Assembly: GCA_000697475.1 (NCBI GenBank) | Contig: JNEU01000986.1 | Location: 62,001-126,000 of the forward strand | DNA length: 64,000 nucleotides | Source of the DNA: Lichtheimia corymbifera B2541 | Taxonomy: Eukaryota > Mucoromycota > Mucoromycetes > Mucorales > Lichtheimiaceae | Direction: 5' to 3' | Part shown: piece by piece, positions 25,220 through 37,705 of the stretch | Position numbering within the stretch: position 1 is the stretch's first letter | Layout of the letters: each line of letters begins with the position of its first letter | The notes under the pieces: model-generated | What the model saw: the letters and a program-made list of their open reading frames with translations, nothing else | Told to the model about the DNA's origin: nothing | Database searches by the model: none | Translations under genes and position numbers: made by a program

Positions 25220-25617
25220 ATGGAAAGGAAGAAAAGGTGTATAACCAAGATGGGAAACACAAATGCGGACCGCAGAATTTTTGCTTTGGTTGGCTGCTTC
25301 CAAGCCAACTTGTCAGCTGCCCAATCGATTCAGCAAGCAAGCCTGCTCCCCACCAAGCACTCTTATGCATAACACCCATACCTTCAATACAGCTATCCTT
25401 AGCTAGAAATTATTTGTATGTTATCATCATCAACAGCAGTAAAGAGATCAAATATTTGTATACGAATGCTTCAAGCTACTTTTACTTTTTTTGTTGTCTA
25501 TAATATATCTACATTCAAAAGCGGGATTGAGAGAAAGAAAGTGTGTGTGTGTGTGAGAGAGAGGAAGAGGGAGAGATAGAGAGGGGTTTAGAGAATAATA
25601 ATGATGCAATGATGCTT

Positions 25618-28175
25618 TTACTTTTTAGCAGCTTCCTTCTTCTTGTATTCCTGAACAAGTTGTTCCTGGACAAAGGTTTGGACAGGTTGATGTTCCTTGT
25701 ACTCCATAGAGAATTCACCCTTGCCTTGAGTAGCAGAGCGCAATTCAGTGGAGTAGCCAAACATGTCATTGAGAGGAACATCAGCAGTGACAGTAAAGAA
25801 GTCTTCTTGGATATCGGTGTCGACAATGGTACCCTTACGCTTGTTGAGGCCACCAATGACAGAGCCTTGGAATTCAGTAGGAGCAGTGATAGAGACGTTC
25901 ATGATAGGTTCCAAAATGGTGGGACGGCCCTTAGCAAAAGCTTCTTGGAAAGCGTTCTTTGTAGCGATGCGGAAAGCCATTTCACTGGAATCGACAGCGT
26001 GAGCAGCACCATCATCCAAGATCATGCGGATACCATTGACGGGATGACCAATAAGAGGACCCTTTTCAAGGGCATCCATAAAGCCCTTCTCACAAGCAGG
26101 AATGTAGTTGGTAGGAATGTTACCGCCAACAACACGGTTCTCAAATGCAATATCCTTGCCAGTTTCTTCATCCATCTTCATGGGTTCAAGCGAACCAATA
26201 ACACGACCAAATTGACCAGCACCACCAGATTGCTTCTTGTGAGTGTAGTTGAACTTGGCGGGTTGAGTAATGGTTTCACGGAAAGCCACTTGAGGTTTGC
26301 CAGTAGTGCATTCGACATTGTATTCACGCTTCATACGCTCGACGTAAATCTGCAAATGAAGTTCACCCATACCAGAGATAATGGTCTCCTTGCTTTCCTT
26401 GTCAACATGCACGCGGAAAGTAGGATCTTCCTTTTGGAAACGGTTCAATGCCTTGGAGAAGTTGGGGGATTCACGACCAACGGGATTAAGCGAAAGCGAA
26501 ATGACAGGTTCAGGAACATACATGGAGGTCTATTTTATAATAATCCGATGTCAGTGATCCAATCTCATGGTAGAGAATCAAAACAACTTACCATAGTGTA
26601 CTTGAGAGTACCATCGGTAAAAGTATCACCACTTGCACAGTCGACACCGAAAATGGCACCAATTTCACCAGCACCGAGTTCATCAACATCTTCCATATCA
26701 GAGGCATGCATACGAACGAGACGAGGAACCTTGATCTTCTTGCCAGTCTTGACATTGGTAATAAAGGAGCCACGCTTAAGAGTACCTTGGTAGATACGCA
26801 TGTAAGTGAGCTGACCATAACGACCTTCTTCAAGCTTGAAAGCGAGACCGACGAAGGGGTTGGCAGAGTAAGGCGAGAGATCCACAGGCTTTTCATCGTT
26901 AGAGATATCCAAAGCCGTGTTCTTAACCTGAGTAGGATCGGGCAAGTAGTTGACAATGGCGTTAAGCAAAGGTTGCACAGACTTGTTCTTGAAAGCGGAG
27001 CCCATCAAAACGGGAGTAAACTTCAAGCTAAGCGTGGTACGGCGAATAGCGTTCATGAATTGTTCAGCGGTAGGGATTTCCTCCATCAAAAAGATATCGG
27101 CAATCTCGTCATCAACGTCAGCCAATTGTTCAATCAATTCTTGACGCTTTTCAGTAGCAAAGTCCATTAATTCAGCAGGAATATCCTTTTCAACCAAGTT
27201 TTCACTAGATGGATCATGAATGAGTATGGCTTACATACCACCATTATCTTTGAATAACTTACCCATGCTCGCCTTCATTGTAATAAGCCTTCCAAGTGGT
27301 CAAATCCACAACACCACGGAACTGATCTTCAGCACCAATAGGGATTTGGAGAGCGGCAGCAGGCAATTTGAGCTTTGTACGGAGTTGATCAATAACACGG
27401 AAAGGGTTGGCACCAGCACGATCCATCTTGTTAATAAACGAAATGCGAGGAACACCATAACGGCGCATTTGGCGATCGACAGTCATAGTTTGAGATTGGA
27501 CACCAGAAACAGAGCAAAGAATTAAGACAGCACCATCAAGCACACGCAAAGCGCGCTCGACTTCAATAGTAAAATCAACGTGACCTATTGTATGTAAATG
27601 TAAGTAAGCAATCTACATGAGGATAATAGACATTGAATTGGACATACCAGGAGTATCAATAATGTTAATGTTGTTATCACCCCAGCTAGCATAAGTGGCA
27701 GCTGACTGGATAGTGATACCCTTTTCTCTTTCCAAATCCATAGAATCCATCTTTGCGCCAACACCATCACGACCACGGACATCATGGATCTCCTTGATAC
27801 GACCGGTGTAGAACAAGATACGTTCGGTACAAGTAGTCTTGCCAGAATCAATGTGTGCAGAAATACCAATGTTACGAAGCTTGCGAAGACGTGCCTATTT
27901 GACAGGTACATACAACACTTCTTTGTAAGTAACCTTGTGACCCAATGAGCTACCATGACGAGAACACTTACAAGATCTTTGGGATCGACATTGTCATCGT
28001 CGGTGTCAGCAGTAGCAGTAGCTGCAGCCGAGGAAGACTGGAAACGTTGACAGGTGTAAACAGCAGGAAGAGAGAATGCTTGACGAGGTATGCTTTGGGC
28101 AAGACCTGACGCTGCTTGGCGGAAAGCAGCCGCCCTTCCAGGTAGTCCCCCAAATAGGGAACTAGCAAACGACAT
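25618..28175 (-). CDS. MEF1: mitochondrial elongation factor G
   Basis: This GTPase catalyses ribosome translocation in mitochondria. The N-terminus [20 protein letters not shown] is Arg/Ala/Ser-rich and acid-poor, as in a transit peptide. The G domain shows G1 AHIDSGKTT, the switch region [14 protein letters not shown]3 IIDTPG followed by [12 protein letters not shown], and G4 FINKMDRAG. Later domains have [51 protein letters not shown], then [11 protein letters not shown], and the C-terminal domain [20 protein letters not shown]. The last residues are KKKEAAKK. At least five introns interrupt the gene. The long open frame on the opposite strand (25543-26793) is a codon-bias shadow. Neighbouring TOP1 is divergent. 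Confidence 0.95.
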
Positions 28176-29139
28176 GATGGATCGCTGAAAGAAGAAGAAG
28201 GAAGAGAGATAGGAACAATCAAATGAAACCTACACAAAGAAAAAAAATCAAAAAGGTGGTTGGCACATGGTCCTGTGACTGCATACTCACATCCATGGTA
28301 GTAGTTGTTGTCGGCTATGGCATCATCATCACTTTTGTGTAATTCCTCTTTCATTCCATAGTACCCTGACATGCGATACATATGAATGTCCTCAATAAAC
28401 ATGTTTTATATATCATGGATTAGTCCTTGATGAGGTTTTGGGGTAAACTGCAATCTCTTTACATACTTGGCTTCCTAAGCTGTCCAATGCGAAAAAAGAC
28501 CAGGGCCCAGCCGACTCCGCATTTTTTTTTGTTTTCAGTAGGTTTCACCATCAAAGTCGAGGGTGGGGGAGTAGCCACCCAACTACTTGGATATACATAC
28601 AAACAATCAATAGGAGTGGGCACCACTTGTATTATAAAGATGATAGAATATAAGAGAACTTTTGACCATTGCTATTTTGCATTTATTGGAGTGAGCGGGA
28701 AATATGAATATACATCTTGCATTATCAGGAGCATGTTCCTCCACAAATGTGCCACCATCACTGGGGAATCTGATATCTTTAGGGACATGGTAATATTGGA
28801 GAGGGGTGTATTCAATAAATTCAGTCAATGAGGATGATAGAATGAAGACAAAGAGAGAGCGAATGAACAAAGAATTAAGAGGAGTCAATGTCAATGATGA
28901 GGTGGTGGTGGTAGAAATACCAAAGCAATGCAGATGGCAGAGAACACAAATGTACTTTTTCAATGTCAGCTGCGACGACGGGCAATGGGGTATTTTGCCG
29001 ACTGGTGCTGGTGGTTGCTGGGAGCAAAGGCAAGAAGAGAGACAAAGGAAAACTCACCCACCCATTTCTTCCATTCCCTTCCGACTTCCTCTTTCTTTCT
29101 TCCCAATCCCTTACACACTTCTCTCACACAATTACACTC
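28176..29139. other. intergenic, divergent promoters of MEF1 and TOP1
   Basis: Nearly 1 kb between start codons of divergent genes. It contains a pyrimidine-rich tract just before TOP1 (about 29070-29125) and poly-T near 28510. A minus-strand open frame around 28607-28963 has no identifiable domain, so I do not call a gene. Confidence 0.55.
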
Positions 29140-32100
29140 ATGCACATGTCCGATTCTGAGGATGAGTTGCCGCTCTCTCAACGAGCTGCTATCAACAACA
29201 ACCTCTCAGGTAAATTGCCCTCTCCCGTTTTATTTTCTACGCGACAACCCCTTTTCTCATCCCTCTCATTTCCCCAGGTCTCGCTCTTCCAAACACCACC
29301 CCTTCTATTCCAGTCAAAAAGGAAGAACCTAGCGATTATGTGATTACAGCCAAAGCTAGCGATGAAGACTCGGACGACGACATGCCGTTGGCTCAGCGTC
29401 TCAATGGTCGATCAATCAAACGTACTGGCTCTGTAAAGTCTGAAAGCGATGACGATGAGATTCCTTTGGTAAAGTGGATAACAGGTTATCTTTATTCATG
29501 TATTGAATTGGCTCTATTCTATAGGCAAAGAAGCGTAAAAAGCTCTCTCTCAACAAGTCCAAGGTATGAAAGAGAATTCAATCCATTGTCTTCTTTATAT
29601 TAATGATCCTATGTTGTTAAAAGGTGAAGAAAGAATCACCGTCGCCATCCAATGGAAAGCGTAAGAAGGAGAGTGACGACAAACCATTGGCCAAGCGAGG
29701 GAAAAAGGAGTCTACCCCATTGACGAGTACAGCAGCCAAGAAGGCAAAGATCAAGGAAGAGCAAGAGGCGGAGATTTACAAGTGGTGGGAAGAACAAGAG
29801 CAAAAGGGAATGGCTGAAGATGATACCATCAAATGGACCAAATTGGAGCACAATGGTGTCCTCTTTCCACCTGATTACGTTCCACACGGTGTCAAGATGA
29901 AGTATGACGGCAAGCCGATTACTCTCTCCCCTGAAGCTGAGGAAGTGGCCAGTTTCTATGCCGCTCTACTTGAAACCGATCATGGCAAGAACCCCACCTT
30001 CCAAAAGAACTTTTTCAATGATTGGCTCAAGATTCTCAAAAAGGATCCACAGGTATCTCTAAATGCAGCCCCGATGATGTCATACAAGATCACTTACATG
30101 CCTGCATACGTAGAATCCAAAAATCACATCATTTGAAAAGTGTGATTTCCGTCCTATCTGGGAAAAGTTTGAACGCGACAAGGAGAAGAAAAAGCAACTG
30201 ACCAAGGAAGAAAAGCTCGTAAGTCATAAAGTGCTTTATGTGTCGTTGTATTGACCATTGACTCACATACATGACCTGTATTGTAGAAAATCAAGCAGGA
30301 AAAGGACAAGTTGGAGGAGCCTTTCTTGTATGCTTATGTGGACAATCGTAAGGAAAAGGTTGGCAACTTTCGTATTGAACCACCGGGTTTATTCCGTGGT
30401 CGTGGTGCACATCCCAAGACCGGTATGCTCAAGGTAAATAGAAATGGCTACGTAGATCTATCAACATTGAGCTAATGATTTTCTCTCAGCAACGTGTACT
30501 TCCAGAGCAGGTGACTCTCAATCTTTCAAAGGATGCCAAAGTGCCACCAGCCCCTCCGGGACACAAATGGGCCAAGATTGTTCATGACCAAACAGCCACA
30601 TGGCTTGCCACCTGGAAAGAGAATGTCAATGGAACCATCAAGTATGTCTTTTTGGCTCAATCTTCAGCATGGAAGGGTCAAAGTGATATGCAGAAATTTG
30701 AAAAGGCTCGTGAACTCAAGGTATGTGTGTGTGTGTGTACATGAAACATTGAAAACAAAAAAGCTAATAGTCGAAACACTTAGGGCTTGGTGAGCAAGAT
30801 TCGTAAGGACTATACATCGCACTTGAAGGACCAGAATCGCTTGACACGTCAACGTGCCACGGCCATGTATCTCATTGATCGATTGGCGTTGAGAGCTGGC
30901 AATGAAAAGGGCGATGATGAAGCTGACACTGTGGGTTGTTGTTCCTTGCGTGCTGAGCATATCGAATTGGAGTCACCCAATACGCTTCACTTTGACTTTT
31001 TGGGTAAAGATTCCATTCGTTACGTCAATTCGGTGGCCGTTGAGACCCAAGTCTTCAAGAACATAAAGCAATTTAAGGCGGATGCTCTGAAACGATATGC
31101 TGAAGCGAAAAAGCAACACCCAAAGGGCGAGGTTGATCCCTTGGTCACGTCACTTTTCGATGACTTGTCGGTACGTGCTACAATAATGATATTAATACAG
31201 TGGATGCTCGATCTAATAGTAATGACACGTGTAGACCGGCGCATTGAACAAGCACTTGAATAACTACATGAAGGGATTATCAGCCAAGGTGTTCCGTACA
31301 TACAATGCATCGCACACTTTCCAGAAGCAATTGGAGAAGCTCACCAATAAGGAAGAAAGTATTCCTGACAAGATGCTCTCATTCAACCGCGCCAATCGAG
31401 ATGTGGCAGTGTTGTGTAACCATCAACGTGCGGCACCCAAGGGTCACGAACAACAAATGGGAAGAATCCAGGATAGGGTAAGTATGTGAGATGTATATTC
31501 TTTATTTGTATTTACTTATCCAAACAATGGTATTGTAGATCCGTGCCCTGAAATACCAACGCATGAAATGCCGGAAGCAGATTTTTGAACTGGATGCAAA
31601 GTACAAGAAGATCGCAGAGTATGCCCAAGCTGAATCAGATTTGGAGGATGATTGGATTGCTGAGCATGAGGAGATGTTGATCAACAAGGAGCGTGAGCGT
31701 ATCAAGAACAAGTTTGCCAAGCAAAATGAAAAGCGAAAGGAAGCCAAGGAACCCTTACTCCCTGAATCTCAGCTCAAAGATGACCTGAAAGCTGTTGACG
31801 AGATGGCGAAACGATTGGCAAAGGAGCGCAAGACAGGACGTTCCGAACCCAAGCCAAGTGCCACAGTCGAAAAGCTTATCAACAACCTCTCCAAGCTGGA
31901 TCAGCGTATTGCTGCTGTCAAGGTTCAGGCTACTGATAAGGAAGAGAACAAGGAAATCGCTCTTGGTACTTCCAAGATGAATTATATCGATCCACGTATC
32001 AGCATATCATGGTGTAAAAAGTACGAGGTTCCCGTGGAAAAGGTGTTCAACAAGACACTCCTAGAAAAGTTCAGGTGGGCACAAACCGTAGGACCAAATT

Positions 32101-32182
32101 GGGTAAGTGATTCTTTTCCCCCCGGAAGCAGGTTGGTTGTGTGTGTGCACTAACGTATGGGGCCCGGTTTTAGAAATTCTAA
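29140..32182 (+). CDS. TOP1: DNA topoisomerase I (type IB)
   Basis: TOP1 relaxes supercoils by transient single-strand nicking. The start is [17 protein letters not shown] (29140; a second in-frame ATG at 29146). A charged N-terminal region rich in SEDD/Lys repeats ([20 protein letters not shown]) is followed by the core: [122 protein letters not shown], and the linker coiled coil. The active-site Tyr lies in [20 protein letters not shown], and the last residues NWKF come from a tiny final exon (32174-32182). Nine or more exons have consensus junctions. The length (about 840 residues) is normal. Confidence 0.95.
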
Positions 32183-32492
32183 ACAACACACAAGCGCATT
32201 GGACACATCATATTACAATAGAACCCCTCGCTTTGAATTACATTTGCGTGAATTACAACAATAACAATAAAACCTTGCATTGATCATTCTTTGTGTGGTA
32301 ACGTGTACATGTTCGGGTTTCACAAGATGCAATACCGTATGCAAGGTTAAAGTTTAGACACGTGGGATTATGCATCTCCCCACGCATTGGCCAACGTTTA
32401 GAATATGGATTATTTATTATATTATGGTGGTGATGTGATAATGCAAAAAGGAATAAAATGTGGATGAGGATGATGGGGATGATGCCATTTCA

Positions 32493-34218
32493 CTATTTTG
32501 CCAGCGCCTCGTCAAGATCAAGGTCATACCAGCCAAGGTCACGTCCAATGTCTTCGATCGATTTGCGCTTGGTTTCGGGCAAAAAGAAGAAAATAAAGAG
32601 TGCGAGAAGAAAAGTGATACCGACAAAGATCAAGAATACGTAATCACCACATGCGCTTTGTAAAGTAGGGAAGATGAGACCAATGATAAAGTTGAAGAAC
32701 CAATTGCACACCAAAGCAGCGGAACAGGCAGCACTAATGGCAGCTGTGGGCACACACTCTGGCGTGTAAAGGAAAGGAACAATGCCGAGACCACATCCAA
32801 ATCCAGCGACAAAAATAAAAACACACACGGCTTGTAATGCGGCAATATCGAGTGCCATACCAACGGTCATTAACGCAGCTGCCAAACACATGATGCTTGA
32901 TGACAACACCAACAGGAATTTTCTTCCCCAGAAATCCACCAAAAAGATGCCAAACACAGTGATGACGATGTTGAGAGCAGCAACACCTAATGTGACATAG
33001 GCTGCTCGATCATCAAATGCCTTTTCGAAGATGCTGGTCGAATAGTACATAATAGCATTAATACCTATAGTCGTTTTTTAGCACTTGCCTAGTCATTTTG
33101 TTTGCACTTGCCCTAGTCATTTCTTAACACTTGCCTGCCAATTGTGTACCAGAATGCAATACTGACATTTTAAAGATCAGCATAGCCAACACCGGAATCC
33201 GCATTGTTTGAAGAAATGATAAATGCTGGTGATCGATGTTGCTGTTGTTATTGGCTGTCGTTGTTTTCTTATCTTCAATGTCATCGTCATGGTTGTTGCC
33301 AGCTGCGCTCACAAGTGTGGAATCCTTATCGCTGTTCGTTGTTAAACCCACTGGCACATCTTTTGTTTCATCCTCTGCAACTGCTGTTGATGTCGAGATC
33401 ATATCCGTGAATTCAATTTCAATATCCCCTCGACGTAATTGGAGCAATTGTGAGCGTGCTTCATCCACACGTCGTCTTGAGATGAGCCATCGTGGTGAAC
33501 GTGCGCAAAATGGAAGAATAGCTGCTTGGATCAAAGCAGGCACAACAGTGATCGCGCCTGATACGCGCCATCCAACGGCAGATTGCAAACCAAGACCGAT
33601 GGCTTCAATAACAAAGATGCCCAATGTCGTCAATAGTTGCAGTAAACCGACTAATGCACCGCGCTGTGGGGGAGGTGCAATTTCCGTAATGTACATGCTC
33701 ACCACCACAGTCTACATATAGCCCCATCAGTATGCATTACAGAAGTAACCAGCCATCATATATATATCATGAAAACTTACCATGAAGCCGGATGCTATAC
33801 CCACCACGACACGACCAATGGCAAATTGTGCACTTGTAGTGGATGTTGAAATCAATGCTGCACCCACAATAAAAGCTGTATTCATAATGATCATTGCGTC
33901 TCTACGTCCAAATCGTTCGGCCATAGGTCCGGACAAGAATGCACCCACAAGACCACCCACTGCAAACATACCCGTTGCAGCACCCCTAATAAAAAATCAG
34001 CCTGTGATGCATGTTTTGGGTATCTTGACTTACCATACCCAATCGCTCATTGGGATACAAAGAGGTAATGCCGCTGATGGATCTGGCTCACAGGTACGTA
34101 CGTAGCTACCAGGGATATTGAATGCTGAAGTATTGACGCCGGAACTAAATGTGCCGAGACTAGCAATCACCGAACAAAACAAGACATAAGGTCGTACTCC
34201 TGCTTGTCGAGAATCCAT
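32493..34218 (-). CDS. MFS sugar-porter family transporter
   Basis: A twelve-helix major facilitator of the sugar-porter (hexose/GLUT-like) family. The start is MDSRQAGVRPYVLFCSVIAS (34218). Motifs include GLVGAFLSGPMAERFGRRDA after helix 2, IGRVVVGIASGFM, VSMYITEIAPPPQRGALVGL, SPRWLISRRRVDEARSQLLQ, NAIMYYSTSIFEKAF and the C-terminal FFLPETKRKSIEDI. The central cytoplasmic loop is long and Ser/Asp/Asn-rich (about 33230-33420), which suggests regulation there. It has about five exons and ends DLDLDEALAK at 32493. The substrate is inferred from family only. Confidence 0.9.
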
Positions 34219-34925
34219 ATCACCTCGTTGAGAGAGAGAGAAAGAGAAAGATGAAAACGAAAAACTTTTTCTGTATAATTCAGAAATAGCTTGTGCAATA
34301 TATAAAGCGAAAAAGTGAGGCAGAGAGAACGGGATCCATGATGGAACAAAGGTTGAATCCTGGTTCCGCGGTTAGCCGTTGCCGAATGTTAGACCCAAAC
34401 AGTCTTTTTTACGCCCCTGTGGATCCCTACAGTACAACACTAATGCGTACAATCCAATCGAATCAAGACAATTAGATCTTGAAAGCCAAGAATGGCAAGA
34501 TTGAGTCTAAAAGTTTTGTTTTTCCGAGTAACATTGCCCTGTGTTCAACACAAAAAGGGTTCCTGGGGAAACGAATGACTGGATGGGAAGGTGGGGTTCA
34601 TTGAAGCCCGCGCTTAGTATATGTATTTTGAAGCTGCTGCAGATAAAAAATTCGCGGGATCGGTGCAAGCAAGGTATATGCTCTCGGAATGCAAAATTGG
34701 ATGCTGATATAAGCAAATCTTAGACTACGCTACCAAAGATTACAGTAGCACACGGGATCGGCGCATCATAAAAGTATTGTAGGCTACGTTGCTTTATTGC
34801 ATGCATCATGTGGATGGATATCAATGTCAAGGTTGTACATAACAGGGGATAAGGTTGTTGATGTTGTTGTATCTACAGTGGTGTAATAGTAAGATGGAAG
34901 ATATACAAAAGAAGAGAATAATATT
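34219..34925. other. intergenic
   Basis: About 700 bp upstream of the MFS gene and beyond the 3' end of the carrier gene. Short (GA)n near 34228-34250. No gene or RNA recognised. Confidence 0.6.
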
Positions 34926-36028
34926 CTAAATGTTGTTTGTGGCCAGCCATTCTTTGAGTTTTTCTATCACGAGAAAAGTCACGACGGTATGAGGTCCCAG
35001 TCGAACAAAGGCTGGCATCCATCCTTTAAATAATGATGTTACGCCTTCCTTTTCAACCATGTGGATCATCATTCGCCATGGACGTTTGACGCTCGTGTCT
35101 TCAAAATGAGTGTTCATGATCCGCGTTTTGACTACGTCCAAAGGAGAGCATACGGTTGTTGCTATCAATGCCTAAAATAGAAGATCACAATTATCATCAG
35201 GCATCATCATGGACAAAGAAAATGAAAAGAATGAAATCTTACCGCCCCCAAACTTGCAGCAAAATGGGCCATTAAGCCGTCATGTCCATGAAGATATCCA
35301 ATAGCCAAATCCTTGAACATATCATAGCTCGTCATCTGAGACACAGTCATAAGCACGGCACGATTGGTGCTTGATCCAATGCCACGTGCCAGTACACGTG
35401 GACTTTCTTCACGGCATATGCGTACAATCCCATCAATGGCATTTTTGTAGTTGCGACGTTGAGAAGGTGGTAGCTGGCCATCGTTTTGCATTCGTACATT
35501 GACCACATCACTTGGATTGCCAAACGCACCGCCCAGGATACCGGCAGCTGTTGAGCAAAACAGCAGTTGACCAAAGGTAGGTTCTATAATAAAATCATGA
35601 GTGATTATGATCACCATGGCAACGAAAAAAGTCAACTCACTGTCATTGCCTGCAACAATTCCTTTAAACTTGTCATATAACCCGAAACGGATGGTTGAAT
35701 AAGTCCCTTGTCGGAGCAAGCTAGCTGAAAGTCCATTGTATAAAGCCTTCACCCCTTCCGTTCGCGATATCCACCACATGGTATGTATCATGGGTCGTCG
35801 ACCTTTTTTAGTGGTAGCAAAGAACACTTGTTGTTGCTGTGGTTGTTTTCCAATTGTCGTTTGTAGTCGCACTTTGGTGAGATCGAATGGATGAGATACA
35901 AGCGTGGCGACACAAGAAGCAACTCCTCCAATGAAAAATGGTGGTTGAGTTTTTGTTGCTGCATGATGACCATTCGCTGTTGTATTGGAAGGTATCCGAG
36001 GTGCAACGACACCCGATCGCAACGACAT
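34926..36028 (-). CDS. DIC1: mitochondrial dicarboxylate carrier
   Basis: A member of the mitochondrial carrier family that exchanges malate/succinate for phosphate across the inner membrane. Three repeats carry the Px[DE]xx[KR] signatures: HPFDLTKVRLQT, NPSDVVNVRMQNDG and SPLDVVKTRIMN. Matching second-half motifs are LYNGLSASLLRQGTYSTIRF, VLARGIGSSTNRAVLMTVSQ and LFKGWMPAFVRLGPHTVVTF. The YSTIRFGLYDKFK stretch and NRAVLMTVSQMTSYDMFK are typical of dicarboxylate carriers. The start is MSLRSGVVAPRIPSN (36028); an in-frame upstream ATG at 36217 would add an implausible hydrophobic leader. There are three exons and about 290 residues, normal for the family. Confidence 0.9.
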
Positions 36029-36384
36029 GAGCACGATTAGCAAGAAAAAAAAGACGTTGTTATAATATTGTGTGAGTCGTAAGAAAAAGAAAAACCTGAA
36101 ATGGGGGTAGATGGGGGGAATGTTTATTATAGATAATGTGTCTCTTATCAATAAACCATGTGGGGTGGGGTTGTTGCCCATTTGAGTTCCGGATGGTCCC
36201 GCTATAACAAATAACAAACAACGTGTGGCATCCAGAACCTATGGTGTTTCATTCAAGGCATGCCGATTCTTCGGAAACTATTGACTCATCATACCCAAAT
36301 TAAGTACTCTTTTCTTTTGACTGTTCATGATGAATGCAAATGCTTTTAATAATGATATGATTGGTATGACTATATTACAAGCTA
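36029..36384. other. intergenic
   Basis: Upstream region of the dicarboxylate carrier gene and 3' flank of the C2H2 protein gene, which lies in the same orientation. Nothing specific seen. Confidence 0.55.
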
Positions 36385-37336
36385 TTACTTCTTGTTGACC
36401 TTTTTACCACCAGCCTTCTGTGCAGGTTTCTTGTTACCACCAGCCTTTTTACTTGTGACCTTTTGCTTCTCGACTCCTTGCTTCTTTTCAGCTCCTTGCT
36501 TCTTTTCGGCTTCTTGCTTCTTTTCGGCTTCTTGCTTCTTTGCAGCTTCCTCTTTGGCAGCCTTCTTTGCAGCCTTCTTTGCATATTTTCTGGCTTTCAA
36601 TTCAGCCCTCTTCCTTGCCTTTTCTTCTCTCTTTGCCTTTTGTTCTTCAGTTTCTTCGGGTTTCTCATCATCTGATTTGGTCTCAGGCTCTTGTTCTTCC
36701 TTGTTGTTTTCAGCTTCCAGGTTTGTCAGATATCTCTCACGGCGTTTGTGAGTCTAGATTTCGAAATCACGTGGGATAAGCTTCCATGTTCCCCTTCATG
36801 TCATCCCCTATATCCATCCAATCAATTACCTTGCTGTTAAGATGAACGTCAACTTGTTCAGGCGTCTTGAGCACCTTGTCAGGGCAAATGCCGCATTGGA
36901 AAGTGGTAACCATTTCTTCATCTTCTTCATCGTCCTCTTCCTCTTCATCCTCTTCTATTTCCTCATCCTCCTCCTCATCGTCGTCATCCACTTGATCTTC
37001 TTCAATATCCTCATCATCAGAGCTGTCATTGTCCTCGTTATCTTCGCCATTGGCAATGGATTCCATACGAGAGAAACGGTTCTTGGGTGATTCATCATCA
37101 TCGCTATCACTTTCTTCTGAAGACTCTTCTTCCTCTGATTCCTCTTGTTGTTCCTCTACTTTCTTTTGTCGCTTAGCTTGTTGTTGTTGAGCACGAGTCT
37201 CGGATGTATCAGTTTGACGTCTCTTGTTGCCTTGCTTGGCGACAGCAGCTGTAGGCTTAGCGGGTGTGGAAGCCTTTGTTGGTGCATTCCTGGCATTGCT
37301 GGCTTTGTTTTTACGTTGAGCTGCGGGACGTGCCAT
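36385..37336 (-). CDS. acidic/lysine-rich C2H2 zinc-finger protein, probably nucleolar
   Basis: I do not recognise a named orthologue. The protein starts MARPAAQRKNKASNARNAPT (37336). It has a basic N-terminus and a long Asp/Glu tract with Ser (about 36910-37140). A single C2H2 finger then reads CGICPDKVLKTPEQVDVHLN and is completed across the intron at SKTHKRRERYL. A long Lys/Ala/Glu coiled or charged tail follows, with repeated KKQEAEKKQ units, ending GGKKVNKK. The one intron is 36754-36829. The layout (acidic tract, one finger with the KTHKRR linker, Lys-rich tail) is common among ribosome-biogenesis and nucleolar proteins, which is an inference. It is divergent from the WD40 gene over 369 bp. 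Confidence 0.8.
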
Positions 37337-37705
37337 TGTCTGGTGTACAATCGAGTGAAGAAATGGTAAACGAAACTTTTTGGTGAATAAGCTGGGATAG
37401 CTCTCAAATGGTGGTGGCTGAGACTGTTTGGCACACACAGTTAGTCCTGGTTGCATGAATACACGTCTTCCCCCCTTTCTTACGACCACCCATTCCGCAC
37501 AACCATAGAACCAACCAGTGACCACCCATTGTCAAGGGATTCAATAGTCGAAATGGCTGCAGCTTCTTGTTATCGGTTGTCATGTCGGCATATTACGATT
37601 CGCTCTCTTTGACCCCCAGCAACAGAGACAACAACCGGTTGAAAGCTCGGTTTCAGTGACCCCTGCTGTACAAACACGCCTTTCTTTTCTTCCTTTCATT
37701 GCAAC
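37337..37705. promoter_or_regulatory. shared upstream region of the C2H2 and WD40 genes
   Basis: A 369-bp gap between divergent start codons at 37336 and 37706, so the promoters must be shared or back to back. No specific binding site identified. Confidence 0.5.

Noticed and set aside
25543..26793. A 416-codon open frame antisense to mitochondrial EF-G
   Set aside because: It lies exactly opposite conserved EF-G sequence; strong codon bias of EF-G removes stops on the other strand. No domain is seen in it.
28607..28963. Open frame of 118 codons between MEF1 and TOP1 (minus)
   Set aside because: A stretch looks protein-like (EYTPLQYYHVPKDIRFPSDG), but there are no splice partners, no domain, and it overlaps the promoter region.
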